Positions 1 to 6,517 of a stretch of 14,052 nucleotides of DNA are shown one piece after another. How positions within the stretch are numbered: position 1 is the stretch's first letter; each line of letters opens with the position of its first letter. A program made the position numbers and the translations under genes. Origin of the DNA: CAZVLQ01 sp964628185 (GTDB taxonomy: Bacteria; Pseudomonadota; Zetaproteobacteria; Mariprofundales; Mariprofundaceae); assembly GCA_964628185.1 (NCBI GenBank), contig CAZVLQ010000035.1:1-14052 (forward strand), read 5' to 3'. Under the pieces are notes generated by a model. It saw only the letters and a list, made by a program, of their open reading frames with translations. It did not search any database and was not told the origin of the DNA.

Positions 1-872
1 CGGCATGGGCGGTGGAAAGCGCCAGTGAAGACTGGATATCCCTGCACCGCGCTGAAAACATGAAGCTGGCCAGTCAGGCCATGCTGGCGGCGGAATCCGG
101 GCTGGAACTGGGCCGAAAGGTGTTGCAGGAAGATGATGCCGGCGTGGACAGCCTGGATGAGGACTGGGCCCGGGAAACACCGCCGTTGCCGCTGGATGGC
201 GGAGATGTGAGCGGCCGTATCGTGGACACCGGCCGTTTTTTCAATCTGGACGACCTGGTGGATGATCATGGTGCGGCGCAAAAGGAAGCGGTGGCAATTG
301 CCAGGCGTTTGTTCTCCCGGCTGAAACTTGACCCCGCGCTGGTGGATACGCTGGTGGACTGGATGGATAAGGATGATACGCCTTATGGCCCGGGCGGCGC
401 CGAGGATTTCGCCTATATGGACAAACGCTGGCGGGTCAAAAACGCACCGCTGGACAGCCTGGAGGAAATCCTGCTGGTCAGGGGTTTTGATCGTGATAAG
501 CTGAACAGGCTGCGCAGGGTTGCTGTCGCACGGCCACACAGGGGAATAACGCCGGTGAATATCAACACGGCTGAAAAGGATGTGCTGATGAGCCTGGCGG
601 ACGATATCCCCGAATCCGATGTGGACGAGATGCTTTCGCAACGAAAGGACAAGCCCTGGCGCACAGTCGCGGCCTGGTCTTCGCAGACGCCGTATTCCGC
701 CTGGGCCGGACGTATCAATACCGCCAGACTGGGTACGGTGAGCGACGCCTTTATCATCCGGTCCGAGGCCCGTTTCGGACGTGCGCGCTGGGGAGAGGAA
801 ATGCTGGTTGACCGTTCGGGAAAAACATTGCGTGTTCTGGGCAGGCGAAAGCTGGCGGAGCTACAGCCATGA
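1..872 (+). CDS. gspK: Type II secretion minor pseudopilin GspK (5' partial)
   Basis: GspK is the large minor pseudopilin that, with GspI and GspJ, caps the tip of the type II secretion pseudopilus in the inner membrane and periplasm. The reading frame is open to the left edge (first full codon at base 3; 289 codons visible), so the GTG at 12 is only an internal codon. The prepilin signal and hydrophobic helix must lie upstream. Visible family marks are an amphipathic helix rich in Ala/Leu near the start (RAENMKLASQAMLAAESGLE), the GRFFNLDDL segment, a DWMDKDDTPYGPGGAEDFAY stretch typical of the GspK-specific domain, KNAPLDSLEEILLVRGF, and VNINTAEKDVL, the usual second SAM-like region. It overlaps gspL by 4 nt (ATGA), indicating translational coupling. 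No internal stop or frameshift is seen. Assignment is from recalled family patterns and gene order K-L-M. Confidence 0.93.
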   Translation, partial: AWAVESASEDWISLHRAENMKLASQAMLAAESGLELGRKVLQEDDAGVDSLDEDWARETPPLPLDGGDVSGRIVDTGRFFNLDDLVDDHGAAQKEAVAIARRLFSRLKLDPALVDTLVDWMDKDDTPYGPGGAEDFAYMDKRWRVKNAPLDSLEEILLVRGFDRDKLNRLRRVAVARPHRGITPVNINTAEKDVLMSLADDIPESDVDEMLSQRKDKPWRTVAAWSSQTPYSAWAGRINTARLGTVSDAFIIRSEARFGRARWGEEMLVDRSGKTLRVLGRRKLAELQP

Positions 873-2128
873 CGGCATTCTGGGATGGACGGATACTTCA
901 CCTGTGGGATGAGAAGGGCCGCAAGATCGCAGCAATCCCGGGAAAAGCACCGGAGCATGGGGCTCTGGAAATCCCCTCGCCGGATGAGGCAAAGCCGAAC
1001 CGGCTGATCTTGCCGCTTGAACAGGTGCTGCTGCGTCCCTTTTCCCTGCCGCTTCCCCATCCGCGTTTGCTGGACGCGAAAATTCTTGGCCAGGAACTGA
1101 CCGAGCAGGCGGGAATTGAACCGGCGGAATGGTGGCTGGCATGGCAGGCGAATTCAGCCGGCGGGGGTGTGGCCGGACTGGTGTTTGGCCTGCCTGCATC
1201 CGTTCGGGCCCGCCTGGGCATGGATACGGCCTGGCAGGCCTGCCGATTTATCGGCGCCGATGCCTGGCTGCGCCTGAACGCGCTTGCGCCGGAGTCGCGG
1301 GCCCCGGATTACGCCGTTCTCGATACCGATGCCGAAGGCCTGTTCGCGGGCGTGTTTCGTGCGGGCGCCTGGCAAGGCATGCGACGGCTGAACCTCATCC
1401 CCGGCCGTGCGCTTGGGGCCATCGCCGATGACGCCATGCGTTCGCTGCACGCCATGGGCTTTACCCCGGATGCCATGCCTGTTTACGGCCGGCTGGATGA
1501 AACATGGCATGCGGCGCTGGGTGCCGCTCAAATGGACTGGCGAGGCGAGATAACGGAAACATTACCGGATCGGGCTGCAGCCACCTGTCTGGCGGCCAGG
1601 CCGGAAAACAGGGCGCCGGGACCGAATTTCAGACATGGCGCCTGGGCGAAGCCGGGCGGCTGGCGGAAAAGGGCACAACCATGGCGCAGGACGGCGGTGC
1701 TTGCCGTTCTGCTGCTGTTGCTGCTGACGGGGAATAATATCCACCGCAACCATCAACTGGAGAAAGCACAGCTGCGGATACAGTCAGATATTGAAGCGGC
1801 CTTTCATCGTGGCCTGCCGAACGAAAAAGTCATGCTCGATCCCCTGGTCCAGTTGAGAAAGGCCGCCGGCAGTGGAACCGCGTCCGATGCATGGTTTTTT
1901 CTGCATCAGATTCAGGCGGCGGGGAACCTGAAACAGAAGGTGCGCGGGCTGCATATCGCCGTCGTGCAGTTCACAGGGAAAACCATGCGCCTGACCGCCA
2001 CGGCGCCGGATCTTGCCTCGGTCAACCGCGCGCGCGATGTGCTGTCCTCCATGCTGGGACTGCCGGTCAAGGTGGAGGACACCCAACTGATGGACAAGCA
2101 GGTCCGCTTTCGGCTCCAGTGGTCATGA
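869..2128 (+). CDS. gspL: Type II secretion inner-membrane platform protein GspL
   Basis: GspL is a bitopic inner-membrane protein of the type II secretion platform. Its cytoplasmic actin-like domain binds the GspE ATPase and its periplasmic part pairs with GspM. The 419-aa product shows this layout: residues 1 to about 245 form the cytoplasmic domain, a basic stretch (GGWRKRAQPWRR, 263-274) precedes one transmembrane helix (about 275-290, leucine-rich), then comes a short coiled-coil-like segment (about 293-312) and a ferredoxin-like periplasmic domain (about 340-419) ending in FRLQWS. Length is normal for the family. The ATG at 869 overlaps the gspK stop and the gspM ATG overlaps the gspL stop, so the three are likely translated as a coupled unit. 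Sequence identity within GspL is low in general, so the call leans on topology, size and position between gspK and gspM. Confidence 0.92.
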   Translation: MTAFWDGRILHLWDEKGRKIAAIPGKAPEHGALEIPSPDEAKPNRLILPLEQVLLRPFSLPLPHPRLLDAKILGQELTEQAGIEPAEWWLAWQANSAGGGVAGLVFGLPASVRARLGMDTAWQACRFIGADAWLRLNALAPESRAPDYAVLDTDAEGLFAGVFRAGAWQGMRRLNLIPGRALGAIADDAMRSLHAMGFTPDAMPVYGRLDETWHAALGAAQMDWRGEITETLPDRAAATCLAARPENRAPGPNFRHGAWAKPGGWRKRAQPWRRTAVLAVLLLLLLTGNNIHRNHQLEKAQLRIQSDIEAAFHRGLPNEKVMLDPLVQLRKAAGSGTASDAWFFLHQIQAAGNLKQKVRGLHIAVVQFTGKTMRLTATAPDLASVNRARDVLSSMLGLPVKVEDTQLMDKQVRFRLQWS

Positions 2129-2676
2129 GTCCGACACAATCCGCCCGTCAGCGGCGATTTTTCACTCCCCTTGCAAGCACGCTGCGGGAAAAATTGCTGC
2201 CGTATTATCAGCGTCTGTCCCGGCGCGAACAGTTGCTTCTGAGGCTTGCCGCGCTCACATTTCCCACCCTGTTGTTCATCTTCGGCGTCTGGCTGCCGAC
2301 AACGGACAGGATTCATGCGCTCCAGACAGCCATGCCGTCATTGCAAGCGCAGCTGGATGAAGCGCGATTACTGGCGGAGCGGTTGCAACGGAGCAGGCAT
2401 CAGGGCGGTGTAAAAAAGGACGCCCTCTCACTGGTTGAACAGGCCGCAAAGGTCAGCGGCATTCGCCGGCATATCACCCGCATCAAACCGCGGGCCGGCA
2501 TGGGCGACAGACACGGACTGCTGATACGCCTGCACCGGGCCCCATACCCGAACCTGATTCGATTTCTTTCTCGTCTGGCGAAGGGCGGCTTGACGCTGAA
2601 ACGGGCGAAACTGATGGGAAGCGGCAAGCCGGGCCTGCTGGAAGTGGACCTGCTGACCGGTGCGGACAGGAGATGA
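2125..2676 (+). CDS. gspM: Type II secretion inner-membrane protein GspM
   Basis: GspM is a small bitopic inner-membrane protein that stabilises GspL in the type II secretion platform. The frame is open well upstream (to 1891), but the ATG at 2125 overlapping the gspL stop (ATGA) gives 183 aa, near the usual GspM size, and puts the membrane helix where expected, so I chose it. Residues 1-38 are basic and cytoplasmic (YYQRLSRREQ motif, typical of GspM), about 40-58 form the single transmembrane helix, 62-92 look like a coiled coil, and about 100-180 form the ferredoxin-like periplasmic domain (LSLVEQAAKVSGI...; final LLEVDLLTGADRR). No gspN follows; the next ATG is 1 base after the stop and belongs to an oxidoreductase. 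GspN is absent from many type II systems. Confidence 0.9.
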   Translation: MSPTQSARQRRFFTPLASTLREKLLPYYQRLSRREQLLLRLAALTFPTLLFIFGVWLPTTDRIHALQTAMPSLQAQLDEARLLAERLQRSRHQGGVKKDALSLVEQAAKVSGIRRHITRIKPRAGMGDRHGLLIRLHRAPYPNLIRFLSRLAKGGLTLKRAKLMGSGKPGLLEVDLLTGADRR

Positions 2677-2677
2677 A

Positions 2678-3679
2678 ATGCGCGCCATAGTGATGACCAG
2701 GCCTGGAGGGCCGGAAGTGCTGGAAATGCGGGAAGTGGAAACGCCTGTGATCCGGCAGCCGCAGGATGTGCTGGTGCGCCTGAAAGCGGCGGGCGTCAAT
2801 CCGATTGACACCAAACTGCGTGCCAGAGGCACCTATGCCAAACAGCAGCAAGCGGCCATTCCGGGCTGTGACGGGGCCGGTATCGTTGAAGCCGTCGGGG
2901 AATCGGTGACGCGGATCGAGCCCGGTGATGCCGTCTATTACTGCTACGGGGGCATCGGGCTTGCCCCGGGCACGGATGCCGAATTTGCCGTCGTGCCGGA
3001 ACAGGTCATTGCGAAAAAACCGGTCTCACTGAGCTTCATCGAGGCCGCGGCGGCGCCACTGGTGCTGATCACGGCCTGGGAAGCCCTGTTCGACCGCGCC
3101 CATATTCGCCCGGGCCGGAAGGTGTTTGTTCACGCCGGCGCCGGTGGCGTCGGCCACATGGCCATTCAACTGGCGAAAAACACCGGCTGCGACGTTGCCA
3201 CCAGCGTCAGTTCGGCCGGGAAAGCGGCATTTGCCCGTAAGCTGGGTGCCGATCACGCCATCAACTATCAAACGCAGGATGTTGCGAAGGCCCTGCTGGA
3301 ATGGAGCGATGGCAAGGGTGTGGATGCCGCCCTGGACACGGTGGGTGGCGAGGCCTTTGCGCAACTGGTCCCGGCATTGCGCGTCGGCGGCGATCTGGTC
3401 ACGTTGCTTCAGATTCCCGCCGATACGGACTGGAAAGCCCTGCGCCTGCGCAATATCCGCGTCTCGCAAGAGCTGATGCTGACCCCGATGGTGATGGGGC
3501 TGGATGAGGGCCTTCGGCATCAAAGAAGCATCCTGGAACAGTGTGCCGGATGGTTTGATGAAGGCAGGCTGACGGTGCATGTATCCCGCAGCCTGCCGCT
3601 GGAAGAGGCCGCCCGTGCGCATCAGCTTCTCGAAGCCGGCGGCGCGACCGGCAAGACCGTGCTTGTGTGCAACTTGTGA
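2678..3679 (+). CDS. MDR-family NAD(P)H:quinone / zeta-crystallin-like oxidoreductase
   Basis: This is a cytoplasmic medium-chain dehydrogenase/reductase of the quinone oxidoreductase branch, expected to use NAD(P)H. The start at ATG 2678 (333 aa) is preferred over the upstream in-frame GTG at 2660 because AGGAG at 2668-2672 sits 5 nt before it and MRAIVMTRPGGPEVL is the classic N-terminus. Residues 1-125 form the GroES-like domain (AAGVNPIDTKLR, IPGCDGAGIVEAVG); 130-280 form the Rossmann fold with the dinucleotide-binding AGAGGVGHMAIQLAK motif at 153-167. The C-terminal EEAARAHQLLEAGGATGKTVL is also family-typical. The cysteine-rich structural-zinc lobe of classical alcohol dehydrogenases is not seen. 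Its ribosome-binding site overlaps the gspM stop, so it is likely co-transcribed with the secretion genes, although no functional link to secretion is evident. The exact substrate cannot be told. Confidence 0.9.
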   Translation: MRAIVMTRPGGPEVLEMREVETPVIRQPQDVLVRLKAAGVNPIDTKLRARGTYAKQQQAAIPGCDGAGIVEAVGESVTRIEPGDAVYYCYGGIGLAPGTDAEFAVVPEQVIAKKPVSLSFIEAAAAPLVLITAWEALFDRAHIRPGRKVFVHAGAGGVGHMAIQLAKNTGCDVATSVSSAGKAAFARKLGADHAINYQTQDVAKALLEWSDGKGVDAALDTVGGEAFAQLVPALRVGGDLVTLLQIPADTDWKALRLRNIRVSQELMLTPMVMGLDEGLRHQRSILEQCAGWFDEGRLTVHVSRSLPLEEAARAHQLLEAGGATGKTVLVCNL

Positions 3680-3701
3680 GTAATCCCCGTAGGATTGCCG
3701 T

Positions 3702-5066
3702 ATGAACACACCGGCCGGGCGCGATGACGTGCTGACATCGAAAGACCAGTTGCTTAAAGCATTCAGCTCCGGTTGCAAGCCAAGGCCGGCATGGCGAATC
3801 GGCACTGAACATGAGAAAATCGGCTTCTGCCTCGATACATTCAGACCCATCCCGTATGAAGGCGAACGCAGTATCCGGCGTACACTGGAACTGCTGGCAT
3901 CCGAGGGCTGGAGACTCGAATACGAAGCGGGCAATCCCATTGCCCTCAAGCGCGGTATAGCCTCCATTACGCTGGAACCCGGCGGCCAGCTCGAGCTTTC
4001 CGGTATGCCGCTCGCCAGCGTGCACGAAACCTGCCAGGAGGTGCAGGATCATCTGCGCCTGCTCAAGCGCATTCGCGAGGAATTGCGTATCGGCTTTCTC
4101 GGCATCGGCTTCCAGCCCAGGTGGAAGCGTGAGGACATTCCCTGGATGCCCAAGGGACGCTATGCCGTCATGCGCCGCTACATGCCGCGGGTCGGCAGGC
4201 ATGGCCTGGACATGATGCTCAGAACCACCACCGTGCAGGTGAATCTGGATTTTGAATCAGAGACGGACATGGCGCGCAAGATGCGCATCGGCTACTGCCT
4301 GCAACCCGTGGTTACGGCCCTGTTCGCCGCCAGCCCGTTTGTGGAAGGCAAGCCCTCCGGTTATCTGTCGTATCGCGCCCGCTGCTGGCTGGATACCGAT
4401 CCGTCGCGCACCGGCATCCCGGCCATGGTTTTCCGGGACGATTTCGGTTTTGCCCACTATATGGAATGGCTGCTGGATGCACCGATGTACTTTGTGATAC
4501 GCGATGGCAATTACATCGACTGCGCCGGGCAAAGCTTCCGTGATTTCATGCACGGGAAGCTGGCCGCCCTGCCCGGCGAGCTTCCCACCATGGCTGACTG
4601 GGAATTGCATGCCACCACGGTGTATCCTGAAGTCAGGTTGAAAGGCTTTCTGGAAATGCGTGGCGCCGATGCGGGCGGCAAACCGTGGATATGCGCCCTG
4701 CCGGCGCTGTGGAAGGGCCTTTTGTATGACGAAACGGCCATGCAGCAGGCCCTGAATATGGTTGCGGACTGGCGCTACGACGAAGTGGCCGCCCTGCGTG
4801 CGGCGGTTCCGGAAACGGCCCTGGGAACGCCTTTCCGTGACACCACCCTGCTGCAACTGGCCGAATCCATGCTGGATATCGCCCGCTCGGGGCTGGAACG
4901 GATCAACCTGCTCAACGCAAACGGTCGGAATGAGAGCCTCCATCTGGCGCCCCTGATGACAGCCGTGGCGCACGGCCGCACTCAGGCGGAATGCTGGCTG
5001 GATGCATGGGAGCACGAATGGAATCGAGATATTGACCCCATCTTCACCGCCGCCGCCCTGCCCTGA
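3702..5066 (+). CDS. gshA: Glutamate-cysteine ligase, plant/proteobacterial (GCS2) type
   Basis: Catalyses the ATP-dependent joining of L-glutamate and L-cysteine to gamma-glutamylcysteine, the first step of glutathione synthesis in the cytoplasm. The 454-aa product fits the plant/alphaproteobacterial-type ligase rather than the E. coli GshA type. Visible marks are RIGTEHEKIGF (32-42), PIPYEG (49-54), ITLEPGGQLELSG (89-101, metal/ATP-site glutamates), MPKGRYAVMRRYMPRVGRHG (149-168), MMLRTTTVQVNLDF (171-184), TALFAASPFVEGK (205-217), DDFGFAHYMEWLLDAPMYFVIRDGNYID (246-273), and WELHATTVYPEVRLKGFLEMRGAD (300-323). The ATG at 3702 has GTAGGA about 7 nt upstream. It lies 22 nt after the oxidoreductase and 29 nt before the small cysteine-rich gene. 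No gshB is in the window. The related EgtA of ergothioneine synthesis belongs to the same superfamily, but the motifs here favour the glutathione enzyme. Confidence 0.93.
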   Translation: MNTPAGRDDVLTSKDQLLKAFSSGCKPRPAWRIGTEHEKIGFCLDTFRPIPYEGERSIRRTLELLASEGWRLEYEAGNPIALKRGIASITLEPGGQLELSGMPLASVHETCQEVQDHLRLLKRIREELRIGFLGIGFQPRWKREDIPWMPKGRYAVMRRYMPRVGRHGLDMMLRTTTVQVNLDFESETDMARKMRIGYCLQPVVTALFAASPFVEGKPSGYLSYRARCWLDTDPSRTGIPAMVFRDDFGFAHYMEWLLDAPMYFVIRDGNYIDCAGQSFRDFMHGKLAALPGELPTMADWELHATTVYPEVRLKGFLEMRGADAGGKPWICALPALWKGLLYDETAMQQALNMVADWRYDEVAALRAAVPETALGTPFRDTTLLQLAESMLDIARSGLERINLLNANGRNESLHLAPLMTAVAHGRTQAECWLDAWEHEWNRDIDPIFTAAALP

Positions 5067-5095
5067 TCCGTTCGTGGGTTTAACCCGTATATTGC

Positions 5096-5293
5096 ATGAA
5101 GGATTCGGAACTGCTGCACCACCCTCATTTCAGCTGTCAAGGTTGCGGCAAACGGAATGTGATTGAAGTGGATGCCACGGAGGGCTTTCCACAAACCTTT
5201 GTGTGGGACTGCGAACGCTGTTGCCACGCGCACGAGATCACCGTCCGCGAACATGCTGATAAAAGCCTCGAAATCATGGCTGAACTAATCTGA
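5096..5293 (+). CDS. CPXCG-type cysteine-rich small protein
   Basis: A 65-aa protein matching the small CPXCG cysteine-rich family (Cys_rich_CPXG), whose role is not established. It carries CxxC at residues 14-17 (here CQGCG, so the family's usual proline is replaced by Gln) and CxxCC at 39-43 within FVWDCERCCHAHEITV, matching the family's QxYVEDCxVCCRPI block. Five cysteines suggest metal binding, probably zinc. The acidic-residue spacing IEVDATEGFPQTFVWDC also fits. The ATG at 5096 has no clear Shine-Dalgarno sequence; there is no better in-frame start. It follows gshA by 29 nt on the same strand and is the last gene of this run before the convergent purM. A thiol-related role next to gshA is tempting but not supported beyond proximity. 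Confidence 0.82.
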   Translation: MKDSELLHHPHFSCQGCGKRNVIEVDATEGFPQTFVWDCERCCHAHEITVREHADKSLEIMAELI

Positions 5294-5310
5294 TTCACCC
5301 GATCCGGCTG

Positions 5311-5451
5311 GTCATCTTTGGCGTGAACCAGAAATGCCCGACATCCGACAATATCGGCAACCATGGTTGCCCGCAGCATTGCACCTTTCAGCAGAACTTT
5401 GCCCAGCAGGCCTTTCCCCTGATATTGTAAATCAACAGCGTTTCTCTCAAC
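5311..5451 (-). pseudogene. GNAT acetyltransferase relic (TacT-like toxin type)
   Basis: Directly after the purM stop, on the same strand but in another frame, the sequence reads as about 47 residues of a GNAT core: VERNAVDLQYQGKGLLGKVL, then LKGAMLRATMVADIVGCRAF, then LVHAKDD. This resembles motif A of toxin-type GNATs (LGRLAVD-x-x-YQGKGLG-x-x-LL-x-x-A-x-x-R) and the following strand (RA-x-LVHAKDD). The acetyl-CoA loop is present as YQGKGLL. The fragment has no start codon or ribosome site of its own, the upstream frame runs into purM, and the C-terminal FY-x-x-FGF part is replaced by unrelated residues and a stop at about the end of the cysteine-rich gene. No antitoxin (ribbon-helix-helix) gene is nearby. 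I infer a truncated, mutated remnant of a horizontally acquired gene. Recognition is from memory of the family, not a search. Confidence 0.68.
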
Positions 5452-5452
5452 G

Positions 5453-6517
5453 TCATCCAACCAGCGTAACGGCGTCACCTTCGCGTGTGTGGACATGTCC
5501 GATGCGATAAACGATTTCACCGGCGTCATGCAGCACGGATTCCGCTTTCTCTGCCTCAGCCTCGGAAAGAATCGCCACAAAGCCAATACCCATGTTGAAG
5601 GTGCGGTAGCACTCGTCACGCGCCACATCGGCAAAAGCGAGCAGATAATCAAATGCCGGCAATACCGGCCAGGTGGAAATATCCACAATGGCTGCCAGGC
5701 CTTCGGGCAGGATACGCTCGATATTATCGAACATGCCGCCACCGGTGATGTGGGAAAATCCGTGTACTTCGACATCGGCCTGCATCAGCGCCCTGACCGC
5801 CGGGACATATAACCGGGTCGGGGCAAGCACGGCATCCACCGCCTTGACGCCATCGCCCAGCACATCCTTTTCAATATCCGCGCCGCCGACCTCGATCAGC
5901 TTGCGGATCAGGGAGAAACCATTGGAATGCGGACCGCTGGAGGCAATTCCCAGCATCACGTCCCCTTCCCTGATCGTGGTGCCGTCAATCACCTTTGGTT
6001 TGTCCACGATGCCGACCGAAAAGCCGCCAATATCGTAGTGACCGGGTGCATACATACCCGGCATTTCGGCCGTTTCGCCACCGATCAGCGCGCATCCGCA
6101 GATGCGGCATGCCTCGGCTATGCCCTCGACCACGCCGGCCAGGGTTTCATTATCAAGCTTGCCGGTGGCCAGATAATCGAGGAAAAACAACGGCTCCGCC
6201 GCCTGCGCTGCGATGTCGTTGACACACATGGCCACGACATCAATACCGGCCACATACGGGCGATTGTGCTTCTGCAGCAGCAGCAGCTTGGTGCCAACGC
6301 CATCGGTGGAGGAGACCAGCACCGGCTCGGTCAGCGCCGCAAAGTCGGCACGGAACAGCGCACCAAAACCGCCCAGGCCACCAATCACCTCGGGCCGCGC
6401 GGTCGAGGCCACCGCCTGCTTGATACGGCTGACAAAAGCATTGCCGGCATCGATATTCACGCCTGAATCGGCGTAAGTCAGCGTGTGTCTTCGCTGACTT
6501 ACCGAAGGATCAGACAT
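5453..6517 (-). CDS. purM: Phosphoribosylformylglycinamidine cyclo-ligase (AIR synthetase)
   Basis: Converts FGAM to AIR with ATP, the fifth step of de novo purine synthesis, as a cytoplasmic homodimer. The 354-aa product carries the family blocks in order: YADSGVNIDAGNAFV (15-29), GGLGGFGALF (46-55), STDGVGTKLLL (70-80), GIDVVAMCVNDIAAQAAEPLFFLDY (91-115), GGETAEMPGMY (146-156), SSGPHSNGFSL (193-203), HGFSHITGGGMFDNI (252-266) and YRTFNMGIGFVAIL (304-317). Length is close to the 345 aa of E. coli PurM. The ATG at 6517 lies inside the end of gyrB (8-nt overlap), suggesting translational coupling with the gyrase gene. This differs from the common purM-purN pairing, and no purN follows. Downstream on the same strand is the GNAT relic. 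Confidence 0.97.
   Translation of the reverse strand: MSDPSVSQRRHTLTYADSGVNIDAGNAFVSRIKQAVASTARPEVIGGLGGFGALFRADFAALTEPVLVSSTDGVGTKLLLLQKHNRPYVAGIDVVAMCVNDIAAQAAEPLFFLDYLATGKLDNETLAGVVEGIAEACRICGCALIGGETAEMPGMYAPGHYDIGGFSVGIVDKPKVIDGTTIREGDVMLGIASSGPHSNGFSLIRKLIEVGGADIEKDVLGDGVKAVDAVLAPTRLYVPAVRALMQADVEVHGFSHITGGGMFDNIERILPEGLAAIVDISTWPVLPAFDYLLAFADVARDECYRTFNMGIGFVAILSEAEAEKAESVLHDAGEIVYRIGHVHTREGDAVTLVG

Noticed and set aside
1891..2124. Upstream extension of the gspM frame
   Set aside because: It lies entirely inside gspL in another frame and would give an oversized GspM; the ATGA overlap start at 2125 fits the family size and topology.
5075..5090. GGGTT-T-AACCC palindrome after gshA as a terminator
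   Set aside because: It has a one-base centre and no following T-run, and it lies in a short gap before a co-directional gene.
5137..5775. A 212-codon open frame on the minus strand covering the purM end and the cysteine-rich gene
   Set aside because: Most of it is antisense to, or out of frame with, real genes. Only the 5311-5451 part resembles a protein family, so it is reported as a relic rather than a gene.
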